Positions 8,292-16,980 are shown, numbered from the stretch's first letter. The stretch: 64,000 nucleotides of DNA from Bacteroidales bacterium (GCA_017395045.1 JAFPWG010000014.1:62001-126000); one strand, 5' to 3'. Notes: a model not told the origin generated them from the letters alone. Made by a program: numbers and translations.

Positions 8292-10268
8292 ATGACCCGG
8301 AAACAAATCCTTCTCACGGCGACGGCTCTCCTTGTCGGAGCGATTTCCTTCGCGCAGGTTCATCGCATGGACATCGACCTGAAAAAGGTCGGCGCGCCCG
8401 TCCAGCCTACGATGTACGGCATTTTCTTCGAAGACATCAATTTCGCGGCGGACGGCGGCCTGTACGCCGAACTCGTGAAAAACCGTTCCTTCGAATTCCC
8501 GAATGATCCGCTCCAGGGATGGAAGGCCTTTGGCCATGTGGAAGTGAGGGAAGACGGTCCGTTCGGGCGCTGCCCGCACTATGTCCGTCTCGGCAACCCC
8601 GGTCATCGGGACAAGTGGACCGGTCTGGACAACGAGGGCTTTTTCGGCATCGGCGTAAAGGGTGGGGAAACCTACCGTTTCTCCGTCTGGGCGCGCGTCC
8701 CCGACGGCGGCGATTCGGATCTCCGTATCGAACTGGTGAACACTGCGTCGATGGGCGAGAACCACTTCCTGTGCCAGGTGTCCCTGACGGTCTCCGGCAG
8801 TGACTGGAAGCGGTATGAAGTGATCCTGAAACCTGATATGACGCTGGAGAAAGCGGTTCTCCGCCTCTTCCTGACGGGGAAGCGGACGCCCGTAGACCTG
8901 GAGCATGTATCCTTGTTCCCGACCGACACCTGGATGGGCCACCGCAACGGCATGCGGAAGGACCTGGCACAGGCCCTGGCGGATCTCAAGCCCGGCATTT
9001 TCCGTTTCCCGGGCGGCTGCATCGTGGAGGGAACGGATCTCCCGACCCGCTATAACTGGAAGAACACCGTGGGCCCGGTGGAAAACCGTCCCATCAACGA
9101 GAATCGCTGGGAATACACCTTCCCGCACCGTTTCTATCCGGACTATTACCAGAGCTACGGACTCGGTTTCTTCGAATTCTTCCAGCTTTCCGAAGAGATC
9201 GGCAGTGAGCCGCTTCCCATCCTGAGCTGCGGGCTGGCCTGCCAGTTCCAGAACGACGATCCGTCGGCCCATTGCCCGGTGGACGAACTCCAGCCATTCA
9301 TCCAGGATGCCCTGGACCTGATTGAATTCGCCAACGGCCCCGTGACGTCCACCTGGGGAAAGGTCCGCGCCGAGATGGGGCATCCGGCCCCGTTCAACCT
9401 CAAGTTCATCGGCATCGGCAACGAGCAGTGGGACGCGATCTATCCCGAGCATCTCGAGCCCTTCGTGAAAGCCATCCGCGCCGCGTATCCGGACATCAGG
9501 ATCGTCGGTTCCAGCGGCCCGGACTCCGAGGGCAAGCAGTTCGACTATCTCTGGCCCGAGATGAAGCGCCTCGGCGCCGACCTCGTGGACGAGCACTTCT
9601 ACCGTCCGGAGACCTGGTTCCTTTCCCAGGGCGCCCGTTACGACAATTACGACCGCAAGGGTCCGAAGGTGTTCGCCGGCGAATACGCCTGCCACGGCGC
9701 CGGCCGTAAGTTCAACCATTTCCACGCCTCCCTCCTGGAGGCCGCTTTCATGACTACCATCGAGCGCAATGCCGACATCGTGCATATGGCTACCTACGCC
9801 CCGCTCTTCGCCCACGTCGAGGGCTGGCAGTGGCGTCCGGACCTGATCTGGTTCGACAACCTCCGCTCCATGCGTACCGCCAGCTGGTACGTCCAGCAGC
9901 TGTACGGCGAGTACAAGGGACAGAACGTGCTGACCCTCAAGATGGACGGGGCGAACGTCACCGGTGCCGCCGGACAGGACGGGCTCTTCGCCAGTGCGGT
10001 GAAAGATGGGGATAAGGTTTACGTAAAGGTAATCAATACCTCGGAACAGGCTCAGCCTGTGGAGTTTGCGTTTAACGGTCTGAAGAAGAAGGAGACCGTG
10101 AGGGCGGTGGAACGTATCGATTTCACCTCCGGTCTGCTTTACGAAGACAACACGCTGGACGAGCCTGAGCGCATCCGGCCGGTCAAGGCCTCTTTCACCG
10201 GCGAAGGAAAGACCCTCTCCGCTACGGTGCCGCCGCTTTGTTTTACGGTATTTGTGATTACGAAGTAG
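8292..10268 (+). CDS. GH51 alpha-L-arabinofuranosidase, exported
   Basis: 658 residues with a signal peptide ending near SFAQ (residue 22). The N-terminal MYGIFFEDINFAADGGLYAELVKNRSFE is typical of the eukaryote-like GH51 branch; a carbohydrate-binding-like insert follows (about 60-200), then the TIM barrel. The acid/base is Glu378 (IGNEQW) and the nucleophile is probably Glu464 (FAGEYACHG), followed by a C-terminal beta domain. The family releases terminal arabinofuranose (EC 3.2.1.55) with retention. Divergent from the HTCS-like gene and facing away from the GH43 operon, it completes an arabinan or arabinoxylan breakdown set. Its last 11 bp overlap the convergent end of miaA. Confidence 0.95.
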   Translation: MTRKQILLTATALLVGAISFAQVHRMDIDLKKVGAPVQPTMYGIFFEDINFAADGGLYAELVKNRSFEFPNDPLQGWKAFGHVEVREDGPFGRCPHYVRLGNPGHRDKWTGLDNEGFFGIGVKGGETYRFSVWARVPDGGDSDLRIELVNTASMGENHFLCQVSLTVSGSDWKRYEVILKPDMTLEKAVLRLFLTGKRTPVDLEHVSLFPTDTWMGHRNGMRKDLAQALADLKPGIFRFPGGCIVEGTDLPTRYNWKNTVGPVENRPINENRWEYTFPHRFYPDYYQSYGLGFFEFFQLSEEIGSEPLPILSCGLACQFQNDDPSAHCPVDELQPFIQDALDLIEFANGPVTSTWGKVRAEMGHPAPFNLKFIGIGNEQWDAIYPEHLEPFVKAIRAAYPDIRIVGSSGPDSEGKQFDYLWPEMKRLGADLVDEHFYRPETWFLSQGARYDNYDRKGPKVFAGEYACHGAGRKFNHFHASLLEAAFMTTIERNADIVHMATYAPLFAHVEGWQWRPDLIWFDNLRSMRTASWYVQQLYGEYKGQNVLTLKMDGANVTGAAGQDGLFASAVKDGDKVYVKVINTSEQAQPVEFAFNGLKKKETVRAVERIDFTSGLLYEDNTLDEPERIRPVKASFTGEGKTLSATVPPLCFTVFVITK

Positions 10269-11124
10269 CTTCAATCCACCGGATCGAGGGGTCGCGGCGC
10301 CACCAGGTAAGCTGCCGCTTTGCGTAGTGGCGGGTATTCCGCTGGATCAGGCGGACGGTTTCTTCCAGATCGTATTTCCCGTCGAAATGGTCGAACATCT
10401 CGCGATAGCCCACGGTCTGGAGGGCCGGAAGGTCACGATAGGGGAGGAGGCTTCGAGCCTCCTCTTCCAGTCCCTCCTCCATCATCTTCAGCACGCGGGC
10501 CTCAATGCGCACATAAAGTTCTTCCCGCGGTCGCTGGAGGCCGATTTTCTCGATCTCGAAGTCCCGTTCCTTGAAACTCCTGGTCTTGAAAGAGGAGAAA
10601 GGCTGTCCGGTGTACAGGCACACTTCCAGGGCGCGGATGACGCGCTGTCCGTTGGAGATGTCGATTTCGTCGTAGGTGACGGGATCCAGTTCCTTCAGCT
10701 GGTCGGCGAGGACGTCCACGCCTTCGCTCCGGAGGCAGTCCATCAGGTGCTCCCGCAGCATCAGGGGAACTTCCGGGAAGTCGTCCAGGCCGTAGCAGAG
10801 GGCGTCGATGTATAGCATGGACCCGCCTGTGACGACCAGGGTGTCGTGCCCTTCGGCGAAAAGACGGCCGATGAGGTCCAGGGCATCGGCCTCGTACATG
10901 CCGGCGGTATAGTTGTCCTGGATGGAAAGATTCCCGATAAAATAATGCCGTACGCGCGCGAGCTGTTCCTCTGAAGGGACGGCCGTGCCGATGCGCATTT
11001 CCCTGTAGAACTGGCGGGAATCGCAGGAGATGACGGGACTTCCGCACTCCAGCGCCCTTTCGATGCTGTAGTCGGTCTTCCCGACGGCGGTCGGTCCGAG
11101 GATTACCAGGAGCCGCCTGCCCAT
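10258..11124 (-). CDS. miaA: tRNA dimethylallyltransferase
   Basis: 288 residues. The P-loop GPTAVGKTDYS (about 10-20), the substrate motif ISCDSRQFYREMRIGTA and GGSMLYIDALCYGLDD are diagnostic of MiaA, as is the C-terminal QRNTRHYAKRQLTWWRRD. The enzyme transfers dimethylallyl to N6 of A37 in tRNAs that read UNN codons, the first step of ms2i6A formation. It starts 3 bp after the stop of the pRiA4b ORF-3-like gene, so the two are probably co-transcribed, and it overlaps the GH51 gene end to end. Confidence 0.97.
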   Translation of the reverse strand: MGRRLLVILGPTAVGKTDYSIERALECGSPVISCDSRQFYREMRIGTAVPSEEQLARVRHYFIGNLSIQDNYTAGMYEADALDLIGRLFAEGHDTLVVTGGSMLYIDALCYGLDDFPEVPLMLREHLMDCLRSEGVDVLADQLKELDPVTYDEIDISNGQRVIRALEVCLYTGQPFSSFKTRSFKERDFEIEKIGLQRPREELYVRIEARVLKMMEEGLEEEARSLLPYRDLPALQTVGYREMFDHFDGKYDLEETVRLIQRNTRHYAKRQLTWWRRDPSIRWIEATS

Positions 11125-11127
11125 CCT

Positions 11128-11697
11128 TTATTCGTTCTCGTCGTAGATTTCCTTGCCGTCTTCGTCGTCACCCTCTTCTTCCTCGTCCTCATCCTCTTCG
11201 TCGTCGAAGTCCTCGTCATCCTCGTCGAAGTCCGCACCGCCCTTGCCTTCGCCCGGGAGGTGGCGCTGCTCGTCCGGCAGGTCTTCATAGGCGACGTAGC
11301 CGTTTTCGAACTCGATGGGATTGGGACCCTTGGAATCGGCGATGACGGGGTAGTCGGGGCTTACGCGGGCACCTTCGACCTCGCCTTCGACGGTGATGTT
11401 CACGCTCTTGCGGTTGGTGACGTCATAGAAATAGACGAAGTCCGTGGCGCCGGCCTTGACGGCCTTTTCCAGGGACACCTGGTCCACGGTCCCGGAGCCC
11501 AGGTCGAAGAGTCCGTAACGGCCTACGACCTCGCCCAGGACGTCCAGGGCCTTGAACATGATGAGCTGGTCCTGCGGGAACTCCATATCGGCCCGCATCT
11601 GCTTATGAAGGGTGTACAGCGTGGTGGCGCCGTTCACGTGGTAGATTCTGAAAAAGCCCTTGATACCGGTCAAGGTGACTCTGAGTCGGAATACCAT
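11128..11697 (-). CDS. Plasmid pRiA4b ORF-3-like (IS1096 passenger TnpR-type) domain protein with acidic tail
   Basis: 189 residues. The N-terminal part (IYHVNGATTLYTLHKQM, LFDLGSGTVDQVSLEKAVKAGATDFVYFYD) resembles the beta-grasp pRiA4b ORF-3 fold, common as a chromosomal gene in Bacteroidetes. The last 40 residues are almost only Asp and Glu. Despite the family name nothing here suggests a mobile element. The function is unknown. It is the first gene of a probable two-gene operon with miaA, with a -7 box at 11729-11736. Confidence 0.75.
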   Translation of the reverse strand: MVFRLRVTLTGIKGFFRIYHVNGATTLYTLHKQMRADMEFPQDQLIMFKALDVLGEVVGRYGLFDLGSGTVDQVSLEKAVKAGATDFVYFYDVTNRKSVNITVEGEVEGARVSPDYPVIADSKGPNPIEFENGYVAYEDLPDEQRHLPGEGKGGADFDEDDEDFDDEEDEDEEEEGDDEDGKEIYDENE

Positions 11698-11728
11698 AGT
11701 CTGTCTTCTGTGTGTTGTTTCTGCAGGT

Positions 11729-11736
11729 CAAAGATA
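11729..11736 (-). promoter_or_regulatory. -7 box for the pRiA4b-like/miaA operon
   Basis: The minus strand reads TATCTTTG, an exact TAnnTTTG match 31 bases before the start codon at 11697. Confidence 0.5.
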
Positions 11737-11786
11737 CAACAAAAAATCAAACCCGATTGCAAAATATCTCAAAAAACACTACTTTC

Positions 11787-12392
11787 GTGGTGGTGGAATC
11801 TTTCGACGCATACCGGAGCATCGCGGCCCGGAGCGAGGGGCTGTTCAAGGACAACGGCTCCCGTTTTATTGCATTGGCTTTCCCCGTGGAAACGGAAGAG
11901 GAAATCCGGGACATCGTGGCCGCCCTGAAGAAGGAATATCACGACGCCCGGCACCACTGTTACGCCTGGCGGCTGGGTTACAAGGGAGACCGATTCCGGG
12001 CCAATGACGACGGGGAGCCCTCCGGTTCGGCCGGCCGCCCGATCCTGGGGCAGATCGATTCCCTGGGCCTGAGCGACGTCCTCGTCGTGGTGGTCCGCTA
12101 CTTCGGCGGCATCAAGCTGGGGATTCCGGGGCTGATCCGGGCCTACAAGACCTCCACGGCCGACGCGCTCACGCAGGCGGAAATCGTGGAGAAGGTGGCT
12201 GGGAAAACGTTCCGTGTCACGTTCGGCTACCTGTCCATGAACCCCGTGATGAAGGTGCTCAAGGATCTGGGGCTGCAGCCTTCGGCGCAGGACTTCGGCC
12301 TGGACTGCTCGCTGGAGGTGCGCGTGCGCCTCTCGCTGGAAGAAAGTTTTCGCGAAAAACTCTCGGATATTGCGAATTTTGAAGAAAAATAA
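11787..12392 (+). CDS. YigZ/IMPACT family protein
   Basis: About 200 residues. The IMPACT signature is clear: DARHHCYAWRLG, DDGEPSGSAGRPILGQI and VVVVRYFGGIKLGIPGLIRAYK, followed by a ferredoxin-like C-terminal domain. The molecular function is not settled; eukaryotic IMPACT regulates GCN2. No ATG lies near the conserved N-terminus (YRSIAARSEGLFKDNGSRF). Three consecutive GTG codons at 11787-11795 fit the family start, and the first is used here. An ATG at 11712 would add 25 unconserved residues across the likely promoter. The coding part is GC-rich like its neighbours. Confidence 0.85.
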   Translation: MVVESFDAYRSIAARSEGLFKDNGSRFIALAFPVETEEEIRDIVAALKKEYHDARHHCYAWRLGYKGDRFRANDDGEPSGSAGRPILGQIDSLGLSDVLVVVVRYFGGIKLGIPGLIRAYKTSTADALTQAEIVEKVAGKTFRVTFGYLSMNPVMKVLKDLGLQPSAQDFGLDCSLEVRVRLSLEESFREKLSDIANFEEK

Positions 12393-12449
12393 GGAAAATC
12401 AATAATAAATCATTATCTTTCGGAACTTATTTGATAACATTTTAAAACC

Positions 12450-13523
12450 ATGAAAAAAGTCCATGTCTTCAATGCAGGCCCCTGCCTTCTCCCGCAGGTA
12501 GCCATTGACAACGCCATCGCTGCGATGAAGGATTTCAGCGGCACCGGCATTTCCGTCCTTTCCATCTCCCACCGCACCAAGGAGTGGGACGCCGTGATGG
12601 ACGAGTGCCGCGCCCTCTGGAAGGAGCTGCTTCACATTCCCGACACCCATGAGGTCGTGTTCCTCGGTGGCGGTGCGTCCCTCCAGTTCCTCTATGTGGC
12701 GATGAACTACCTGGAGAAGAAGGCCGCCTATCTGGACACCGGCGTGTGGGCCCACAAGGCCCTCAAGGAGGCCCAGGGCATCGGCGACGCCTACGCCATC
12801 GCCTGCTCCAAGGACAAGAACTACACATACATCCCGAAGGGTTTCGAGATCCCGGCCGACCTGGACTATCTCCATATCACCACCAACAATACCATCTACG
12901 GTACCGAGATCCACGAGGACATCGACTGCCCTTGCCCGCTTATCGCCGACATGTCCTCCGATATTATGTCCCGTCCGGTGGACGTCTCCAAGTATGACCT
13001 CATCTACGGTGGCGCGCAGAAGAACGTGGGCCCTGCCGGCGTCATCTTTGCCATCATCAAGAAGGACTCCCTGGGCCGTGTGAGCCGCTACATCCCCACG
13101 ATGCTCGACTACCGTACGCACATCGACAAGCTTTCCATGTTCAACACCCCGCCGGTCTTCGCGATCTTCGTGATGAACGAGACCCTCAAGTGGCTCAAGA
13201 GCATCGGCGGCGTGGAGGCGATGTACGAGATCAACAAGAAGAAGGCCGCTCTCCTCTATGACGAGATCGACCGCAACAGCATGTTCGTCGGTACCGCCGT
13301 GAAGGAGGACCGTTCCCTGATGAACGTCTGCTTCGTGATGGCCCCCGGCAAGGAGGAGCTGCAGGACGAATTCTTCGCCTTTGCGAAGGAGTGCGGCATG
13401 GTGGGCATCAAGGGCCACCGCTCCGTCGGCGGCTTCCGCGCCTCCCTGTACAACGCCTGCTCCGTCGAGGACGTCCAGGCCCTGGTCGATTGCATGAAGG
13501 AATTTGAAGCTTTGAAGAAATAA
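12450..13523 (+). CDS. serC: Phosphoserine aminotransferase
   Basis: 357 residues. It starts with [10 protein letters not shown], the class V aminotransferase opening, and has [17 protein letters not shown] and the PLP lysine Lys191 in [12 protein letters not shown]. The C-terminus [15 protein letters not shown] binds the substrate phosphate. SerC converts 3-phosphohydroxypyruvate and glutamate to phosphoserine and 2-oxoglutarate. It is separated from serA by one base, so they form one transcript. A near-consensus -7 box (TATCTTTC, 12413-12420) lies upstream. Confidence 0.97.
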   Translation: MKKVHVFNAGPCLLPQVAIDNAIAAMKDFSGTGISVLSISHRTKEWDAVMDECRALWKELLHIPDTHEVVFLGGGASLQFLYVAMNYLEKKAAYLDTGVWAHKALKEAQGIGDAYAIACSKDKNYTYIPKGFEIPADLDYLHITTNNTIYGTEIHEDIDCPCPLIADMSSDIMSRPVDVSKYDLIYGGAQKNVGPAGVIFAIIKKDSLGRVSRYIPTMLDYRTHIDKLSMFNTPPVFAIFVMNETLKWLKSIGGVEAMYEINKKKAALLYDEIDRNSMFVGTAVKEDRSLMNVCFVMAPGKEELQDEFFAFAKECGMVGIKGHRSVGGFRASLYNACSVEDVQALVDCMKEFEALKK

Positions 13524-13524
13524 T

Positions 13525-14445
13525 ATGAAAGTACTGCTTGCTACCCAGAAACCCTTCGCCGCCAAGGCGGTGGAGGGCATCGTGAAGATCCTGACGGATG
13601 CCGGCCACGAAGTCGTGAAACTGGAAAAATACGAGGAGCAGAAAGACCTGGTCGCCGCTGTCGCCGATGCGGAAGCGATGATTATCCGCTCCGACAAGGT
13701 GACGGCCGAAGTGATCGCCGCCGCCCCGAAGCTCAAGATCGTTGTCCGTGCGGGAGCCGGATACGACAATGTGGACCTTGCCGCCGCAACCGCTGCCAAG
13801 GTCGTCGTGATGAACACCCCCGGCCAGAACTCCAACGCCGTCGCCGAACTTGCGCTGGGCCTGATGATCTTCATGGCCCGTACGCACTTCACCCCGGCTA
13901 CCGGTTCCGAGTTGCAGGGCAAGCGCCTGGGCGTCCAGGCCTACGGCAACGTGGGCCGTCTGGTCGGTCAGAAGGCGAAGGCCCTGGGCATGAGCATCAC
14001 CGCCCTGGACCCGTTCCTTACCGACGAGCAGATCGTCGCCGGCGGCGCCGAACCCGTCCACTCCGTGGAAGAGCTCTATGCCGCGTCCGACTACCTGTCC
14101 GTGCACATCCCGGCCCTGCCTTCCACCATCAGGAGCATCGGCTATGACCTGATCATGAAGATGCCCAAGGGTGCCACGCTCGTGAACACCGCCCGCAAGG
14201 AAGTCATCGACGAGGAAGGCCTCCTGAAGGCCCTGGAGGAGCGTCCGGACCTCAAGTACGTCACCGACGTCATGCCGGACAACTATGACCAGCTCACCAA
14301 GAAGTTCGGATACCGCGTGTTTGCGACGCCCAAGAAGATGGGTGCCCAGACTGCCGAAGCCAACGTGAACGCCGGCCTCGCCGCCGCCCGTCAGATCGTG
14401 GACTATTTCGCCACCGGAAACACCCGGTTCCAGGTGAACAAGTAG
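13525..14445 (+). CDS. serA: D-3-phosphoglycerate dehydrogenase, short type with Lys in place of the catalytic His
   Basis: 306 residues, lacking the C-terminal ACT/ASB regulatory domains of long SerA. Visible motifs are VRAGAGYDNVD, the NAD fold (GVQAYGNVGRLVG, about 136-148) and the catalytic Arg224 (NTARKEVIDEEG). At the usual TPHxGGxTxEA motif the protein reads TPKKMGAQTAEA, so Lys270 replaces the general acid His. I recall this as a feature of Bacteroidetes and Entamoeba PGDH. The protein makes 3-phosphohydroxypyruvate for SerC next door. The absence of ACT domains suggests no serine feedback through this subunit. Confidence 0.93.
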   Translation: MKVLLATQKPFAAKAVEGIVKILTDAGHEVVKLEKYEEQKDLVAAVADAEAMIIRSDKVTAEVIAAAPKLKIVVRAGAGYDNVDLAAATAAKVVVMNTPGQNSNAVAELALGLMIFMARTHFTPATGSELQGKRLGVQAYGNVGRLVGQKAKALGMSITALDPFLTDEQIVAGGAEPVHSVEELYAASDYLSVHIPALPSTIRSIGYDLIMKMPKGATLVNTARKEVIDEEGLLKALEERPDLKYVTDVMPDNYDQLTKKFGYRVFATPKKMGAQTAEANVNAGLAAARQIVDYFATGNTRFQVNK

Positions 14446-14468
14446 GGTTCCGCCCTGTCCGCCAATCG

Positions 14469-14500
14469 AAGCCCGCCGCCCTCCTGCGCCGGGCTTTTTT
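14469..14500 (+). terminator. Rho-independent terminator after serCA
   Basis: The arms AAGCCCG and CGGGCTT enclose a short GC-rich loop and are followed by a run of T, 24 bp after the serA stop. Confidence 0.8.
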
Positions 14501-14501
14501 G

Positions 14502-14568
14502 GGTTTTGGAACGGCTTCTGTTGTAACTTGTTGGTAGTGAGCTTGTTCTGAAATGTCGCGTGCCAACC
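14502..14568 (+). repeat. Diverged fifth copy of the 67-bp REP-like palindrome
   Basis: Right after the serA terminator. It keeps the element length, the internal TGTAA...GTTGgTAgTGAG (14522 on) and the right arm GTGCCAACC; the left arm (TTTTGGAAC) is degraded. Same orientation as the four copies at 16981-18202. The assignment rests on an alignment by eye. Confidence 0.45.
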
Positions 14569-14572
14569 TGCC

Positions 14573-15082
14573 CTACAAACTATACTTCTCCTTCACGCCC
14601 CGCAGATACTCCGCCGCCCCTTCCGGCAGGTCTTCTTTCCGGAGGATGATGCCGAGGGCAAGGGCAGTCATCAGGTAGAAGTTGGTGGGCGTTTCGTGGA
14701 TACCGTGCAGCTTGTCGAAAGGGATGGAGGAATGATCGTAGGGATCGACAGCATCGAAATGGTCCTCGAAGAAAGACAGGTCGAATTCCAAATCCACCGA
14801 CAGTTTGCCGCTGCGGTATGATTTAACGGCTCTCCGCTTCAGGTTGCCGGTCAGGATCCAGACATTCCAGGCAGCCAGTACGACGGGCAGGAGGATATAA
14901 AGCCAGGACATCTCCAGGAACAGCGTCCCAAAGATGGTACAGAGCAACCAGATGAAGCAGATGCCGAACACGATGCCATAGGTCCACTTTACTCTCTTAG
15001 GCCGGAGGGCCATAAAGCGGTAGAAACGGACATATTCCTCCTCCGTGTACTTTCCGTGCACGGTGAAAACGGGGGTGTCCAT
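14573..15082 (-). CDS. YcxB-like membrane protein
   Basis: 169 residues with two adjacent membrane helices (about 38-80: YGIVFGICFIWLLCTIFG, WLYILLPVVLAAWNVWI). They are followed by a soluble beta-rich segment with FEDHFDAVDPYDHSSIPFDKLHGIHETPTNFYL, as in YcxB-like C-terminal domains. The function is unknown. It lies 3 bp after DUF1015 on the same strand and is probably co-transcribed with it. Confidence 0.7.
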   Translation of the reverse strand: MDTPVFTVHGKYTEEEYVRFYRFMALRPKRVKWTYGIVFGICFIWLLCTIFGTLFLEMSWLYILLPVVLAAWNVWILTGNLKRRAVKSYRSGKLSVDLEFDLSFFEDHFDAVDPYDHSSIPFDKLHGIHETPTNFYLMTALALGIILRKEDLPEGAAEYLRGVKEKYSL

Positions 15083-15085
15083 CGG

Positions 15086-16348
15086 TTACACCAGTTCGTG
15101 GATCGCCAGGCCGCTGCGGAGCTTGGGCTCGAACCAGGTGGTCTTGGGCGGCATGATGTTGCCGGTGTCGGCGATGTTGATCAGTTGCTGCATCGAGACC
15201 GGGTAGAGGGCGAAGGCGACTTTCATCTCGCCGGAATCCACGCGGCGGGCCAGTTCGCCGAGCCCGCGGATGCCGCCCACGAAGTCGATGCGCTTGTCGG
15301 TACGCAGGTCCTTGATGCCCAGCAGTTTGTCCAATACGAGATTGGAAAGGATGGTGACGTCCAGCACGCCGATCGGGTCGTTGTCGTCATAGCGGCCGGG
15401 CTTGGCGGTGAGGCTGTACCACTTGTCGCCCAGATACATGGAGAAGTTGTGCAGTTTCTCCGGAGCGTAGGGCTTCGCCGGGCGCCCGCAGCGCGGCTTG
15501 GTGGCGAGGCTCACTTCGAAATCCTCCTCCAGCGCCTTCAGGAAAGCCTCCGGCGTGAAGCCGTTCAGGTCCTTGACCACGCGGTTGTAGTCGATGATGG
15601 CAAGATGGGTTTCCGGGAAGCACACGGCCATGAAGTAGTTGTATTCCTCCTGGCCGGTGTGGTTCGGGTTCTGGGCCCGCTTTTCGGCGCCCACGCGGGC
15701 GGCGGCGGCCGTGCGGTGATGGCCGTCGGCGACGTAGAAGGCATCGACCTGGGTGGTGAAGATTTCGGTGATGCGGGCGATGGTGGCGTCGTCGTCGATC
15801 ACCCAGAAGGTGTGGGTGAACTTGTTCTCGTCCACGAACTTGTATTCAGGCTTGCCGGCGGCGGCCTTCGCCACGATGGCATTCAGTTCCTCATTGTCCT
15901 TGTAGGCGAAGAAGACCGGTTCGATGTTCGCGTTCTGGATGCGGACATGGACCATGCGGTCATCTTCCTTGTCCTTGCGGGTGAGTTCGTGTTTCTTGAT
16001 GATGCCCTCGGCGTAGTCGTCGGTGTGGGCGCAGAGGACCAGGCCGTACTGGGTGCGCTTGCCCATCGTCTGGGCATAGACATAGTACATGGGTTTCGGG
16101 TCCTGGACCAGCCAGCCCTTCGCGCGCCAGGCCTTGAAGTTCTCCACGGCCTTGTCATAGGTGCGCTGCTCGTGCTCGCCGGCGATGGGGGCGAAGTCGA
16201 TCTCAGGCTTGGTGATGTGCAGGAGGGATTTCTCCCCGGCCATCGCGAGGGCCTCTTCGGAATTCAAGACATCATACGGGGGTGCGGCCACTTCGGTGAC
16301 CAGGTCTTTCGGCGGCCGGATCGCCGCAAAAGGTTTTACTCTTACCAT
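15086..16348 (-). CDS. DUF1015 family protein
   Basis: 420 residues beginning VRVKPFAAIRPPKDL and AAPPYDVLNSEEA, both diagnostic of DUF1015. A central FYVADGHHRTAAAARV motif (about 208-222) resembles the DGHHR motif of ParB/Srx-fold proteins, including the free-serine kinase SerK. It sits downstream of and convergent with serC-serA, an arrangement I recall as common in Bacteroidetes and Clostridia. A serine- or phosphoserine-related enzyme is plausible; this is inference, and no activity can be read from the sequence. A -7 box lies 31 bases upstream. Confidence 0.85.
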   Translation of the reverse strand: MVRVKPFAAIRPPKDLVTEVAAPPYDVLNSEEALAMAGEKSLLHITKPEIDFAPIAGEHEQRTYDKAVENFKAWRAKGWLVQDPKPMYYVYAQTMGKRTQYGLVLCAHTDDYAEGIIKKHELTRKDKEDDRMVHVRIQNANIEPVFFAYKDNEELNAIVAKAAAGKPEYKFVDENKFTHTFWVIDDDATIARITEIFTTQVDAFYVADGHHRTAAAARVGAEKRAQNPNHTGQEEYNYFMAVCFPETHLAIIDYNRVVKDLNGFTPEAFLKALEEDFEVSLATKPRCGRPAKPYAPEKLHNFSMYLGDKWYSLTAKPGRYDDNDPIGVLDVTILSNLVLDKLLGIKDLRTDKRIDFVGGIRGLGELARRVDSGEMKVAFALYPVSMQQLINIADTGNIMPPKTTWFEPKLRSGLAIHELV

Positions 16349-16378
16349 ATCGGATTCTTCAACTTGTGGTTAGTTTTT

Positions 16379-16386
16379 CAAAGATA
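16379..16386 (-). promoter_or_regulatory. -7 box for the DUF1015 operon
   Basis: The minus strand reads TATCTTTG, an exact TAnnTTTG match in the 227-bp gap upstream of DUF1015. Nothing else recognisable was found in that gap. Confidence 0.5.
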
Positions 16387-16575
16387 GCAATTTTTACGCA
16401 TTATTTGCGGTTTTTTGTTGAAATTTTCAAAGGCTAAAACGGCTTCCAGAGTGCCGTGGGGCGGTTTTCCGGTTTTTTCCGTTTCGTTTTTGCGAACGCG
16501 GATAGCCTTCCGTAACTTGCAGGCATCCCGGGGAATCGGGCGGCCCCGTCCTTCCGCCCTGTAAAACAAACGTTT

Positions 16576-16965
16576 ATGAGATCCTTTTTCCTCACGCCCG
16601 AGCAGTACGGACAGTTGAAAGAACACCACGCCAGGTTCAACGAACCCTGGACGGAAGACGAAACCGATGAACTCCGCCGGATGGCCGCCGAAGGCATCCG
16701 GCAGGCCGACATGGCCGGGCAGCTGGGCCGAACGCCCAACGCCGTCAAGTACAAGCTCCAGTCCCTGGGGCTCTACGTGCCGAAACCCGCTTCCAGGCCC
16801 TGGAGGCCGGAGGACGAATCGGCCCTCGTGGCCATGTACCGCTCCGGCGCTTCGTTCGCCGATATCGCAGCCTCCTTCGGGCGCACCGAGAACGCCGTCA
16901 TCGACCGTCTCATCCGCCTCCGCGCCGGCATACTCCCAGAGCACGCCTCCGCACCGGAGGTGTGA
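16576..16965 (+). CDS. Small protein with two SANT/Myb-like helix-turn-helix units
   Basis: 129 residues made almost wholly of two similar units: WTEDETDELRRMAAEGIRQADMAGQLGRTPNAVKYKLQSLGL (about 25-66) and WRPEDESALVAMYRSGASFADIAASFGRTENAVIDRLIRLRAG (about 74-116). Both have the W-x-x-x-E-x-x-x-L spacing and GRTxNAV recognition helix of SANT/GcrA-type DNA-binding folds. No other domain is present. It ends 15 bp before the first REP repeat. A transcription factor or nucleoid-type protein is likely; a link to the RAYT is possible but unsupported. Codon use is GC-rich like the chromosome. Confidence 0.75.
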   Translation: MRSFFLTPEQYGQLKEHHARFNEPWTEDETDELRRMAAEGIRQADMAGQLGRTPNAVKYKLQSLGLYVPKPASRPWRPEDESALVAMYRSGASFADIAASFGRTENAVIDRLIRLRAGILPEHASAPEV

Positions 16966-16980
16966 CCTTTCCTGTAACCA

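Noticed and set aside
11128-11697. IS1096-type mobile element suggested by the family name of this protein
   Set aside because: No transposase, terminal repeats or composition change nearby; the domain is common as an ordinary chromosomal gene.
16349-16575. Possible RNA gene in the 227-bp gap before the double-HTH gene
   Set aside because: It holds a -7 box for DUF1015 and a short GC-rich hairpin, but no tRNA-like arms, riboswitch core or terminator.
16378-16944. Minus-strand frame covering the small double-HTH gene
   Set aside because: No recognisable domain, whereas the plus-strand frame has two matching HTH units.
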